The notes below the pieces were generated by a model. It saw only the letters and a list, made by a program, of their open reading frames with translations. It did no database searches and was not told where the DNA came from. Of a stretch of DNA of 64,000 bases, positions 48,901 through 59,685 are shown piece after piece. The stretch lies in NCBI GenBank assembly GCA_958450325.1, contig OY288249.1:59522166-59586165 (forward strand). The letters are read 5' to 3'. The stretch's first letter is position 1, and each line of letters begins with the position of its first letter. Source of the DNA: Agrostemma githago (lineage: Eukaryota > Streptophyta > Magnoliopsida > Caryophyllales > Caryophyllaceae). The translations under genes were made by a program, and so were the position numbers.

Positions 48901-51900
48901 GGTAGCCTAAATTTACCTGGGCAACCGTTGTGCTAGGGGGAAGAGCCAAGAGCATTTCCGTAATTTCGAGGAGTTTCATCAGTCCTTGATCTTCATCCCT
49001 CACTTTTAAGAAGGATATAAATTGGTCTCTAAGAGAAAGGAGAACCGTCACCATGCTTGCTACAACAGGAGGATTTGGGTCCTGAATCAGAATGAAATTA
49101 TCATTAGCAACATCACCACATTAAAAAGATAAAGAATTGACAAAAAAAAATTAACGACTACTCCCTCTCTTCAAATCCAATATTCACAGTTCCCTTTTTC
49201 ACGTATGCTAAGGCGTATTTTGTATCGTTAATATCTTTCTTTATATATAAGTAAATATTATTGAAGTTTGATATTAATAAAAGGTACAGAAAAACCAAAC
49301 AAGATCCCCATGGATATATCGGAGGGGTATCGAATATTCTTATTGCACGTGAATAGTGTACAAAGAAAAGCGAAGCTTGGATTTGAATGGAGGGAGTACA
49401 ATATACCTTGTAAAAAAATCATTTTGTAAGAAAAGAATTGGCAATACCTTGTAAAATCGCCGGACACAATCTGAATTCTCCGACAAAGGAAATTCTTGTT
49501 CATGCTCTAGACAAAGGCGGAACATATGCTCAGCAACAAGCCTACCATCCAAGCAGGAAGCGTCGATTCCCGTCAAATCTGGAAACATATAGAAACACGA
49601 AGGAACATTATTTTCCTTCATGTATCCCTACAAACGAGATGTCTTTGATGTTTCAGAAATAGTGTGCCTACCTTTCACAACAGAAGCTCCAAGCGTGTAA
49701 GTTTTAATGAAAGAATGTATTTTATCAGCATCAGAAACGTGTACAACGCCAGGCTGCGTAATAGGAACACTAAATTAGTAGCTAGAAGCATACTCCGTTT
49801 ATCCCAATTTTAATTTCCTCATTTTCGAGGGAGTACAAGATATCTTAAAGCGATGATAATCAGACAGATGTAAATGAGGTATTACCCATTTACAAATATC
49901 TCGTGTTACAACAATAACCAAAGCGCCAAACCAGCGACGAAGCCTAGAGGTGTAAGAGGAAAAATGACACAAAGGTGGTTCGAGAAAACATACAGTTTCA
50001 GCTAAGTTGCTTGATCCAAACAACTGATTGTGAGCATTGACCAAAGTGTGCATCATTGAATCTGGAATCAAGTCGGACTGTCCAGAGCTTTCAGATTGTT
50101 CAACAGATTCCTTCTGCAAATAAATGTTTTCTCTCGTAAAATAGTGAAAATTTAATATGAGTAATACAGTTGATACGCCACCGTGCTTAAATATACGAAT
50201 TTACCTTTTCAACGCTTTCTTCATCATGAAGCAATTCTTTCCACTCTGAGAAACTCTCGCTTGAGAATGAATTGCCGAGAGTTGATAAATCAATATCACA
50301 TGCATCATCAAGCTTGAGAGCTCGAGGTTTGAATTTGTACAATTGAGCTTCAGTATCCCTTTTTGTTTCTTCATCAACTTTCATATCCTTCCACCAGCTT
50401 GTAAAGAAATTGAAAACCCCATCGATAATCTGACACGGGACACAATGAAGAACAGTTAGTTCCAAAAAAATCCACCAAATAAATCATCACCCAAGAATAA
50501 TCAATAATCGAAGAAGTTTCAACAGTAAAATCCATACCCTGAAAGATGCATTGTCCAAAGTTCTCGTAATGGCTACAGTATCCACTACATGTCTGAGCAT
50601 GTTATCCGAAAAAGAAGCTTCCAAATCAAAAGAAGAAACCTTTTTCTCTCCAGCAATCTTTCCAGTTGAAGTAACAAGCTGTTTCAATAAATCCATCTTC
50701 TCCACCCAAATAGACACCGACAAATCAACGGTATAAATTGGGTATTTGGGAGAAAGGACGTCAATCGTAATGTGTCTCTCAAAAGGATAATTGTGAGGAA
50801 ATCTCATGAAAGAATAGATAGCATCCTGCAAATCACTTCATCAATTAGAAAATGAGAGACAAAAGATATAGGATACCGGTACTGACAATAAGGTGTTCAA
50901 TTACCATAACGCAATCAACTTGTCGAATCCGACACCGGAGGTAAAACCGTCTTTTTGCGACCGAGTCAAAACCTGGTCAAAGATAATTCTCGAGACTTGT
51001 AGGCTGACCGTGAGGTCTCACACGTCCTATTCGGACTCCAATTCTACAAAAATCAGCTACACAAAGCAATAAACAATTCCGTTTAAGGTAGAATTCGATC
51101 TCGAGTAGGAATCCTATCCGAGAACCGATTCAAACACCCAACCGAGTGTAAACCACTCGGCCAAGTAGTATGAACCAGCCGGTTTTCCTGCTTTTCTTCC
51201 CTCACAAGAAAACGGACGGTCCCATGCACACATACGTCCACCACTCCTATAAACACGCAATTTTTAGTTCAGTCAGCACGCATTATAAGTCACTATTCCA
51301 TATCATTCCATATCATTGAGAATCAGTTACGGCAACAAAGAAACAGTCAAGTGGTGCTATAAAGCGAAAAGAGGTAACTGATTCTTCGATATCCGTCTTT
51401 ATGGTAAAATGGCTCCAAATACTACCACTTGACGATAATAAGACAAAAGTTTTCGCTAGTACGTAGGCAGCTACCTTATTATATATGGACAGATGCTACC
51501 TATTTCGACCCGTTTCACCATTAAAACGGGCATTGCCAGATTAAACATTCACTTCGTTTGTTCACCCAGGGTCTCAGTTGACCACAAAAGGATGAACAAG
51601 AACGCATTTAGGTAAAAGCTTACAAAAGACAGAGAATTACAAAAACAGTGTATTACCTCACCATCCTCTAGCTCTTCAACGACATCCTTGGCCAAATCTT
51701 CTCGATTACCAAAAACCCATTCACTACATAAAATAAGCTTTGAAAAACATTATTTCTAAAATAAAAAAGTAAAAATAAAAAAGACGTTATAGAAATCTAA
51801 TATGGACATCACTCGATCTTGACCATGGCTTATGTAAATGATCTCACAAAATGAACAATAAAGCAGTAGTCTCTACGATAGACTCCTCACTGCAAGACAA

Positions 51901-51966
51901 CTCAAAAACGAGAGATGTTACATTACCTGGTACGAAATTTAACAAACAATTGAGGCGAAAAGAGTA
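42961..51966 (-). CDS. MDN1: midasin (MDN1/Rea1) internal fragment, linker region, truncated at both ends
   Basis: Midasin is the giant six-AAA+ ATPase that strips assembly factors from pre-60S ribosomes in the nucleus. Exons, minus strand, in coding order: 51927-51966 (weak), 51657-51723, 50538-50825, 50205-50429, 49994-50113, 49672-49753, 49448-49578, 48917-49081, 48635-48710, 48418-48530, 47925-48004, 47719-47832, 47489-47557, 47192-47363, 46776-46929, 46086-46342, 45399-45653, 44905-45123, 44471-44629, 44170-44388, 43426-43704, 42961-43096. About 1,120 residues with no stops. Diagnostic linker motifs are MEIDSWKTVLDEV, LWFPLYSVLHRKN, LYNVFGFYVQSLPL and KRQRQKLKKLIKKYT. A further exon near 49889-49943 is likely but its frame is unclear. 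The intron after 44905 uses a GC donor. The six AAA+ modules and the acidic/MIDAS end are absent: upstream exons might lie beyond the window, past the MULE, but downstream the gene breaks into the LINES fragment. Probably a non-functional segmental copy. Confidence 0.85.
43802..44010 (-). mobile_element. Au-like SINE in midasin intron
   Basis: Read on minus, it ends GGGACTAAGGCTCTGATG followed by (TTG)n, the 3' signature of Au-type plant SINEs. Other copies are at 44655 and 48085. Confidence 0.55.
44655..44790 (-). mobile_element. Au-like SINE copy 2
   Basis: Shares ACAACATCAGA(A/G)CC(C/T)TAGTCCC and ACATGAATCA(T/A)TATC with the other two copies. It is more diverged and shorter. Lies in a midasin intron. 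Confidence 0.5.
48085..48280 (-). mobile_element. Au-like SINE copy 3
   Basis: Shares CAACAACAACATCAGAGCC, TGAAGTCGTCATCCAAAA and GAAAGGCGAACAATA with 43802-44010, about 85 percent alike by eye. Lies in a midasin intron. Confidence 0.55.
49161..49396. mobile_element. Stowaway-like MITE in midasin intron
   Basis: 236 bp, ends CTCCCTCTCTTCAAATCCAA and TTGGATTTGAATGGAGGGAG, TA duplicated. It lies between exons 48917-49081 and 49448-49578. Confidence 0.85.
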
Positions 51967-52048
51967 CTGTATCAAATACACAAACATAAATCTATTTTTC
52001 TTCTTTAACTTATGCGGAGTATAAAAAGAGGGAGAGCAAGTCAAGTTT

Positions 52049-52646
52049 TACCAAAACCTTATAAGATGAGTGTCTTATAACGTTGTCGCATGTTGGTATA
52101 TGTAGTGAAACTTGAATTTTAGATTCGATGTGCTTCTAATCTTGCTTAAACATGTAACCGAGAAGAATGAAAAGTACTAAACGTAATGTAAGTAAGCATC
52201 CAACTCCCTCAGTCCCAATGAATTCTTTACATTTGCTTTTTGACACTATTCATGAGGTAAAATAGGCTATAATATAATTTTTAGTATATAACTTAAAACA
52301 TAATCCTGTGAGATTTTTTTAAAGTTGTCTTAATAAGTATATTAAGATTATCAAACTTTTAGAATTTTTAATAATACGTAAATAAAGATATGAACGAAAC
52401 AAAATGTGCATGGTTAATTGTGAAAAAAAAACCTATTTTACCTTATGAATAGTGTCAAAAAGCAAATGTAAAGAATTCATTGGGACTGAGGGAGTTGGAT
52501 GCTTACTTACATTACGTTTAGTACTTTTCATTCTTCTCGGTTACATGTTTAAGCAAGATTAGAAGCACATCGAATCTAAAATTCAAGTTTCACTACATAT
52601 ACCAACATGCGACAACGTTATAAGACACTCATCTTATAAAGTTTTG
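52049..52646. repeat. 598-bp inverted repeat with about 217-bp arms
   Basis: Arms 52049-52267 and 52432-52646 are near-identical in opposite orientation, separated by about 164 bp. The inner part (CTCCCTCAGTCCCAATGAAT) has Stowaway character; the outer part (ATGCTTACTTACATTACG to CTTATAAGATGAG) does not. It lies just upstream of the first midasin exon seen. Confidence 0.85.
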
Positions 52647-53176
52647 AAAGAAGACTTGGAAGATGTAGCCCGAGTACATTACGTTTAGTCACTCACCATT
52701 ACGTGAGAGGTTTCTCGTTAGCATTAATGAGAGACTTTCTCTTCCTAGTTAGTTTTTGTCTACAATAAAATGGAAAAAAGTAATTTGGAGTCATACATTT
52801 ATTCTACTCTTGTTGTCCCCTTAAAGATTTTTTCCGTTTCATTAAAATATTTTTCACATGTAATGAGAAAATGTGACAATCTTTAAGGGACAGGTAATAT
52901 TAGAATGAAAACACTTACGTAGTAGTAATCTGATAATCTCGAGTATTATATTGATATTTGACTATTTACTCATACAAGTATACAACTATAGTGTATGGTA
53001 ATTTTGTAATTTCTATGAATGTGTAGGGGCAAATTTGGAAATGAAAAATTAAGCAAACTCACTTCCAAACCCACTTCCATTTTATACAAGTTAAAAAAAT
53101 TACACAAAAAAATCACTCAAAGTCTACGCAAAAGTGTTACGCAAAAGTGGGAGTAGCCTCTTTTTATATAGGTAAA
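52647..53176. other. intergenic or intronic, no gene seen
   Basis: AT-rich sequence between the inverted repeat and the TA tract. A weak inverted pair (TGTCCCCTTAAAGATT at 52813, AATCTTTAAGGGACAGG at 52877) suggests a worn MITE. No midasin exon was recognised. Confidence 0.4.

Positions 53177-53260
<84 letters not shown>
53177..53260. repeat. (TA)n microsatellite at MULE insertion site
   Basis: About 82 bp of TA. The MULE begins immediately after it and ends against another TA tract at 60106, consistent with TATATATAT as the 9-bp target duplication. Confidence 0.9.
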
Positions 53261-53263
<3 letters not shown>

Positions 53264-53666
53264 TTTATCACTAATTACCCCCTTATATGTTACTCATTTT
53301 TCAAATTACCCAAAAAAATGGTTTCCGTTAAAATTACCCCCGTGAAGTTGTAAAAAAATTAGATTTTACCCCCCCAGGTGTCCTTTTCTCCTCTTTCCGG
53401 TGAATTTGGTCCTTTTTCTTCCCGTTTTGCCCCTCCCCTCATTAATACTCCCTCTCCTCTCATTATCCCTCTTTTACTCACTCTAACTCACTCAACCCTA
53501 CCAAAATCCCCAAAACCCCCAATTTCCCTCAATTTCCCAGAACCCTAACCCTAATTCTGAAAATCGACCCAAAATCGATCGCCAGACAATCGGTCCTCTA
53601 CTAAAGGTAATTTCTCTTCCTTCCTCTTCCCATTTTTGTCTCTCCTCTTTTCGCGGTTAGGGTTTT
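53261..53666 (+). repeat. left terminal inverted repeat of MULE
   Basis: It holds an outer ACCCCC-rich part, a TCACTCTAACTCACTC part, AACCCTAACCCTAA, and a leader with splice donor CTAAAG|GTAATTTC at 53606/53607. The outer 100 bp contain three ATTACCCCC-type words. Confidence 0.92.
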
Positions 53667-53977
53667 CGAAATCGAAAATTGGTCTCGAACTTCAATTTCA
53701 CGGTTAGGGTTTTCGAAATCGAAATCATTTCCAATTTCTGGGTTTATATTTAGGGTTTAGGGTTGTTGTTTTCAATGGTAGTGATTCGAACTTCAATCTA
53801 TGTAAATGTTGTTGTTTCTGGGTTGTGTTAATGTCATGATTGTTTCTGGGTTGTGTTAATGTCATCGTCGTTTCTGGGTTTTGTGTTAATGTCACTGTTT
53901 CTGGGTTCTTCGATATAGCGACTTCTGTAAATTGCGGTGCTCACTTCTGTAAATTGCGGTTCTTCGATATAGCAGCC

Positions 53978-54409
53978 ATGTCCGTCCATAGCGGGGTGCA
54001 GTCATCAGCTGGGCGCGAAACATGTCACTGCGGCAATGAAATTGCGGTGCTCACTTCTTGGACACATAGGAATCCCGGTCGACGCTTCAAGTGTTGCAAA
54101 GAGTATAACAGGATGCTTGATACTCGTGGCTGTACGTACTTCAAATGGGTCGACAATTGTCCAACTGAATGGCAAAGGGATGTAATTAACCAATTGAAGA
54201 TGGATAAGGACTTGTTGGAATTGCAGAAGTCCCTTCTGGAAGTCACAAAGGACACTTTCACGAACGCTATGAGGTTAACTGATGTGAGGAACGATAACCT
54301 CTCTGCAATGTTGAGGTCAGCAGCTAAGAGGGATGCTCTTTTGAAGAAGGCTGTCATTATGTTGTCGGTGGTTTGTTTGGCGCTTGTACTCGATATCTCT
54401 TTTGCTTAG
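53978..54409 (+). CDS. GRF-type zinc-finger protein with C-terminal membrane anchor, MULE accessory gene
   Basis: 143 residues from ATG 53978; longer in-frame extension upstream lacks an ATG and lies in the probable intron. The zinc finger occupies about residues 16-58: Cys-His-Cys, then RRFKCC, then GCTYFKWVD, the CxC...FxC...CxxFxW pattern of the GRF domain, a nucleic-acid-binding finger found in topoisomerase III, NEIL3 and many small plant proteins. A helical segment, probably coiled coil (QLKMDKDLLELQKSLLEV), follows, and the last 19 residues (AVIMLSVVCLALVLDISFA) are a hydrophobic tail suited to membrane insertion. A splice acceptor (TATAGCAG) ends 2 nt before the ATG and pairs naturally with the donor in the left TIR. 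Its place resembles that of mudrB, the second gene of MuDR, but there is no sequence relation that I can see. Role in transposition is an inference. Confidence 0.82.
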   Translation: MSVHSGVQSSAGRETCHCGNEIAVLTSWTHRNPGRRFKCCKEYNRMLDTRGCTYFKWVDNCPTEWQRDVINQLKMDKDLLELQKSLLEVTKDTFTNAMRLTDVRNDNLSAMLRSAAKRDALLKKAVIMLSVVCLALVLDISFA

Positions 54410-54698
54410 TGAATTGACTATTCAGTTATGTGTCGTAATGTAGCGTAATGTGTAGTATTGTAGCGTATTGTAGCGTAATGTATTGTAATGTACGTTCTAC
54501 TAATGCACTGAAATTGTGGATTGTATGTAAGCTCTATATAATAGAGCCATTTTGCAAGATAATGAAATGATGATTTTATTAGAAATTTTATCCGTCGCCA
54601 TTACGTTAGTCCTTACATTCAAACGAACATTTGCAAAGTCGTCCCGTCTAGGTGTACAATGGCCTTACTATACTGTCTATTGCGCCGCATACATCGAC

Positions 54699-55121
54699 TT
54701 AGTCGTTTGCAGCTTCCAACTCCCCTCGACGTTGGTACATGTATGGTATGGGTCCGTAAGTAGCATACCTATCAAACATGGCATTGTCGACATGTGTAGC
54801 CACCCATGCATACGGTCCGTGCTCACCCACCCCGTTGTTCCATTCCTCCTTACCCCTTGACTTCTGCTTAAACATTGTCGCCATCTTGAATGCCGACACG
54901 CAGTCATCTCCAGACCTCCCAAAAGTGAGCAACACAATCCCACGAAACTCAGCCTGATTCCAGAGGGCTTTAATCTTCTTCACTTCGAACCCCCTGCCTT
55001 GGAGATAGGCCTTCACCCTACTGAATGTTCTACTCACAAGTTAGCGATTCCTCACATTAGATGGCATCCCTGCAAGCACAACCGTACAAGGACCGGTGTA
55101 GTACACTTCATAGGTTGCCAT
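54699..55121 (-). pseudogene. XS-domain-like (SGS3-type) ORF with one in-frame stop, MULE cargo
   Basis: 140 codons from ATG 55121. It reads MATYEVYYTGPCTVVLAGMP, then SNVRNR, a TAA at 55041-55043, and then continues in frame to a natural stop at 54699. The part after the stop has features of the XS domain of SGS3 and rice gene X: a short strand, FRGIVLLTFGRSGDDCVSAF (compare GxxGxxVLxFxxSxxGYxxA), a helix FKMATMFKQKSRGKEEW, then YAWVATHVDNAMFDR (compare YGFLAxxxDxxxFN). XS domains bind double-stranded RNA with a 5' overhang and act in RNA silencing. The coiled coil and XH domains are missing. A TATA box precedes the ATG. The single stop may be a null mutation or a sequencing difference. Confidence 0.55.
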
Positions 55122-55187
55122 ATTTAGGTTAGGGTTTAGGGTTTTCAATATGTGGAGTTGTGGTTGTTGAGGATGCAATTGAGGGTC

Positions 55188-55195
55188 TATTTATA
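55188..55195 (-). promoter_or_regulatory. TATA box of the XS-like gene
   Basis: TATAAATA on minus in the context CCCTATAAATAGACC, about 70 nt upstream of the ATG at 55121. The leader contains AACCCTAAACCCTAACC. This shows the XS-like ORF has its own promoter within the MULE. Confidence 0.6.
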
Positions 55196-55439
55196 GGGTT
55201 TCATAGGTTTAGGGTTTAGGTAGGGAAGGATTAATTGCCCTTACCAACCACCTCTTTCATTGGTCAATCTAATCTACAACTTCAATTGGTAAGTAGCAAG
55301 GTTGACTGTGTGGTTGTTGGGCAGCAAATTAAATGACTTCATGAATCCCTAACTAATTAATGTCGAATGATGCCAGTGTACTGATGGAGGAGTAACATTG
55401 GCCTATGTTTCAGCTTCCCTGTTTTCCCCCTTAGATTTC

Positions 55440-55575
55440 TTTGTTCTTTAAAATTACCCCCAAAAACTATGTATCCATGAAATTGTCCCCCAAAGCCTAC
55501 GTATCCATAAAATTAACCCCCAAAGACTACGTATACATAAAATTAACCCCCAGAGTGGTGTAAAAATATTTCATT
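55440..55575. repeat. 33-bp tandem repeats with terminal-like ACCCCC words inside MULE
   Basis: Four units with ACTACGTAT(C/A)CATAAAATT followed by ACCCCCAA. The words AAATTACCCCC and TTTTACCCCC also occur near the element ends, so this internal array echoes the terminal repeats. Confidence 0.7.
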
Positions 55576-55839
55576 TTACCCCCATTATACAGAGAAATTG
55601 TCACCAATTTTTATACAAAGACAAGGAACAAATTTCCAATAACTGATCTGGAATTGGTCACCAGATAACAAAATGTCAACACTACAAATAAAACAGATCT
55701 ACAAGCCATACAACCACAAGCAAAGTAGAGTTCTAAATCAAAAGCAAAGTAGGATTCATAAGCTTGCCTAAGAAGTCCAAATAGATCCAAAGTCATACAA
55801 CCATAAGAAAATATATCCAAAGTCATACATCCAAGAGTT

Positions 55840-58800
55840 CTAAATCATATTTCCAGTTAAAGTTGAAGCTTGACTAAGAAGTTCGACAAAGCTTGTTGGT
55901 GTCTGAGCTTGTCCACTGGGTAGTTGATATGATGTTGAAGGGTTGACGCTCGAGGTGGAAGCTTCTGCAGTCGCTGCAGGTTGAGCTTGAGTAGATTGAG
56001 CTTGATTCTCTAAAGCCAAACGTGCTCTCTGGACATTCCTTGCCTGCCTCTTCCTCCTTGTCTCTACTACCCACTCACTACCTCCCAAAGGCCTACCTCC
56101 AGGAGCCCTCTCTGCTGTACCTGACGTTGAGGGTGCAGTTGGGTTCTTGCATGTTCTTTTAGTGTGTCCACGGCCGCCACAGTTGCTGCATTTGTTCACC
56201 TTTGTCCCCCTTCTAATCCGTCGCTCTTCGACTTCCCCAGCTCCTCTTCTTCTTTTCTTGGACTTAGGCCTTCCAGGTAACCTTCTGTGTGGTGGTGGGA
56301 GTGGCTCGGGCATACCAGTGTCCTCCCAATGTTTGACACCGGGCATAGGTGAGACAGGGGTTGAGTAAGCCGAAGTGTACCTCCCTATTGAGTAAACGTC
56401 ATCGACGTAGTCGTATGGGTCCATCCTCTTCACTAGCATGCAGCTCAATGCATGAACACAAGGCAGTCCAGTCAGACTCCAATGGTTGCAGGAACATGTT
56501 CTAGCATTCAAGCTCACAGCTGCAGTGTCGTTCTTGTAGTCGACTTCAAACTGACCAACACATGACTGAATGACAGTGCAGAACCTAGCCTCATTCTTAG
56601 TAAACTCGAGGTACTTCGTGACATATGGCATCATCCTTCCCTCATACCTCTCCCCCATTTCCCTCCTCTGACAGAATCTGTTCATCACATATTTCCTCAT
56701 CCACTCCATTTGTGTAATAATTGGTTTGTCCCTGCACTCCTTGAGAACACTATTGAAAACCTCACATATGTTGTTCAATAGTATATCAGACTTACATTGG
56801 GTGTCGAATGCATGTCCCCAACAGTTCTTTGTTGAATTCTCCCTGCAAACAATCCAATACGTTAGCATTTCTAGTGATACAGTAAGAGTAAATGTGAATT
56901 TAATGTGATGTCACCTTAGTTAAGGCCCTTCCAGCATTCCAGAAGGCAGCCTCGTACAACGGACCACCCCACCTTGCTTTGAAGTTTTCCCAAATATGTT
57001 TCACACAGTACCTGACGTTGCTCTTTGAGACCACATCAGAAAGAGCATCAACCAATCCCTTCTGCCTATCTGACATTATGGTTAGCCCTTCACCGTCAGG
57101 CTTCCCCAAGTCAGAAATGAGTAACTCTAGAAACCATGTCCAGGATTCCTTGTTCTCAACCTCTACCACTGCCCAAGCAATTGGGTAGATGTTGTTGTTA
57201 CCATCAATCCCAACTGCAGTGAGGATCATTCCGGGGTACGCACCTCTCAAATGGCAGCCATCAACACCCAAGATAGGCCTACAACCTTTATTGTAACCCT
57301 CTTTGCAAGCTTGGAGACAAATATAAAGCCTCTTGAATAGTGGTGGGGGTTTGTCAATACCATCGCAAACGACAAAGGATGATGATCCTTGGTTGTACTT
57401 CCTAATTGCTGCTGCATAGTCCCAAACCCTAGCATACTGTTCATCTGCATTCCCATATATTATCAATTTTGCTCTACACCTTGCGTACCAACACTTGCTG
57501 TAGCCTACGAAAACACCCAAATCCTTAGTCACATGCCTCTGAAAAGATCTCAACTTCCAATCAATGTTTTCTTTCCAAAACTCAATATATTTCTCGGCTA
57601 AGTACTCTGCAGACACTTTCCTATTGTAGCTACTCATGACACAGTTGTGTTTCAATTGTACGGATTTAATTTGGAATGTGCTAGAGTCGAGTACTTTTCT
57701 AGCATGAACATGAAAAAGACAAGGGTTCTTTACACCACAGGAACACTTACCGAGCTTAGACTTCTTCTTGTTCCACTCGCAATTGCACCTGTTCTTACAC
57801 TTAGCAGTAACCCTCTCCCTTTCGTTGTGAGTGTAGTAAAAATCATACGAATTGGAAACGCTATGCTCTCTTAATGCTTTCCTAAAAATGTCAACACTAC
57901 GGAATTGCAAACCAACCTTTAACTGAATCGGTTTATCGAAATCTGTTTTGGGGTTGAATGTAGGATAAATGCATCCCTCATCAACATCACTGTCAGCCAA
58001 ACTGTGTACCTCATCATCGTCAACCACAGTGTCCTCACCAGCAAATACAGTCAAGTTGTCGAGACCAAATATCTCTCTATCCTTGTTCTGATTGGAGGTT
58101 CCACCAACTGCCTCCTCCTCAGAGTTTCTGGCTTCAAGTTCTGGACTTACTCCTAAAAACTGTTCATCAAGGTTCACACCCAAATCAAATTCATTCAAAC
58201 AGTGATCTGATTCATCAGCACTGCTGATTTCAGAATCACTGAACTCATCGTCATCCTCATCGACTTGTTTCCCCTTCCTTTTCTTCCCCTTACTTCTACT
58301 CCCCTTACTTTTACTCCCCCTATTTTTACTCGCCTTACCTACACTACCCTTACCTGTGTTACTCTTCTTTCTCGTACCCCTCACAGGTACAGTACCATCG
58401 ACCTCATCCTCACTAACATGTACTCCACGTAAGCCGTCTTCAGTTGGAACAAAGTCTTCATCACTTACTTCGTCGTCACCACTGGACTCTGTCTCAGCCA
58501 CAACCAGCTTCCCCTTCCTCTGACCACCACCTCTCAAGCTTCTCAAAGTGTTTGCAATGATTTTCTCAACTTTGTCCTCAGCCACCGCCTTCGTACTTTT
58601 CCTTTTAACTCTTTTCTTTAAGAAGCTCAACAAAATATCTTCATCATCGTCACCAACATTTCTCCTGTGTTGTTGTTCTTTCAAACACTGTCCACCACCT
58701 AGATCTGTGCCTTCATCGGCCTTATCTAAGGCCACGACCTCAGATTCACTGGACTCTCGAAACACTAACTTCCTCTTGAATGGTAATTTCTGCCCTCTTT

Positions 58801-59458
58801 TGCCTTCATTAATCCCAAGTAAATGCTCCAACGGCTTATTGACGCCAATTAAATGGCGATATTTTTTGGCTGCTTCAGGTGAGCAAAGTGGTTGCTCTGT
58901 AGTTGGAATGGAGGGGTGAGCAGAGGTGGAAGAGGCAGCCTTACTTATCCTAGGGCTTCTTCTCAACTGTGAAGGTGAAGAGAGTTGTTTATTGTGAGTG
59001 GGTGGCTTTGTTGAGGGTGCTTTCAATGTGGAAGATTCCCTTATGGGGAAGTGGTCCCTTGGCATGTTCTGCTGATTTTTTTCCACTTGGTCCTCACTTG
59101 GACGTTTGGTCCTTGGAAGGGGCACGTCATTCAACTTTTTCCTTATCGCCATGAACACCGTAACTGACCTCTCTTTTGTCATTGTCCTCAACAAACAGTC
59201 CACATCATGTGGACATGTAACCATTGCCTTCCCCATGATTTGAGCAAGTCTAGGATCGGCTCTAGTATAGTAAATTTCGAAGTCTCTTCTTCCCATCAAA
59301 CGCTCTCCTAGATTTCTAAGGTATTGGACATTCAGATTTCGAGTATTTAACCCACATTCTAGATGCATACCACCCCCAACATATTCACTTCTACCATTAT
59401 GTAGAGCAAACTCACCACCAAAAAATGTTCGCAGATTGAACTCCACATGGAACTCCAT
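55840..59458 (-). CDS. MULE transposase (MuDR/SWIM/CCHC)
   Basis: Start ATG 59458; splice acceptor TGATTAG ends 1 nt before it, matching the donor in the right TIR. Exon 1 56915-59458 (848 codons), exon 2 probably 55840-56838 (333 codons), about 1,180 residues. Order: PB1-like N-terminus (1-105), acidic/basic low-complexity linker, MuDR N-terminal domain (about 545-640), catalytic MULE domain with the first Asp in GVDGCHLRG (733), second Asp in MSDRQKGL (797), and the Glu in NNICEVFNS of exon 2. A SWIM finger CSCNHWSLTGLPCVHALSC and a CCHC knuckle CSNCGGRGHTKRTC follow, with a Gln/Ala/Ser-rich tail. The protein cuts and joins element ends in the nucleus. The exon junction is doubtful: a usual segment of about 20-25 residues before the WGHAF motif is missing and a frameshift is an alternative. 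Confidence 0.9.
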
Positions 59459-59685
59459 CCTAATCAGAATATAAACAAAATTACCTCAATTAACATTTCC
59501 TAGCCTCCATCCGAATCAGAATATTAACATTTTCAATTAAACCACAACATAAACTGAATTCCAGATTAGTGGCTGGTTCAAACATAAACTGAATTACTAA
59601 TTACTCTTTTCATCTCAGTCAATTAAACACCTGATCTGGAATTGGTCACACTGAATTCAATTTCGAACACTAAACCCTAATCAGA

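Noticed and set aside
53147..53353. Open frame with a Tyr-Ile repeat
   Set aside because: Translation of the TA microsatellite running into the MULE TIR.
53541..53560. Telomere-like AACCCTAACCCTAA
   Set aside because: Two units only, inside the MULE TIR leader, mirrored in the other TIR; not an interstitial telomere.
54005..54357. Minus-strand open frames over the GRF gene
   Set aside because: Shadows of the GRF frame; the Cys/Trp pattern belongs to the plus strand.
57389..58919. Plus-strand open frames inside the MULE transposase
   Set aside because: Shadows of the transposase coding frame.
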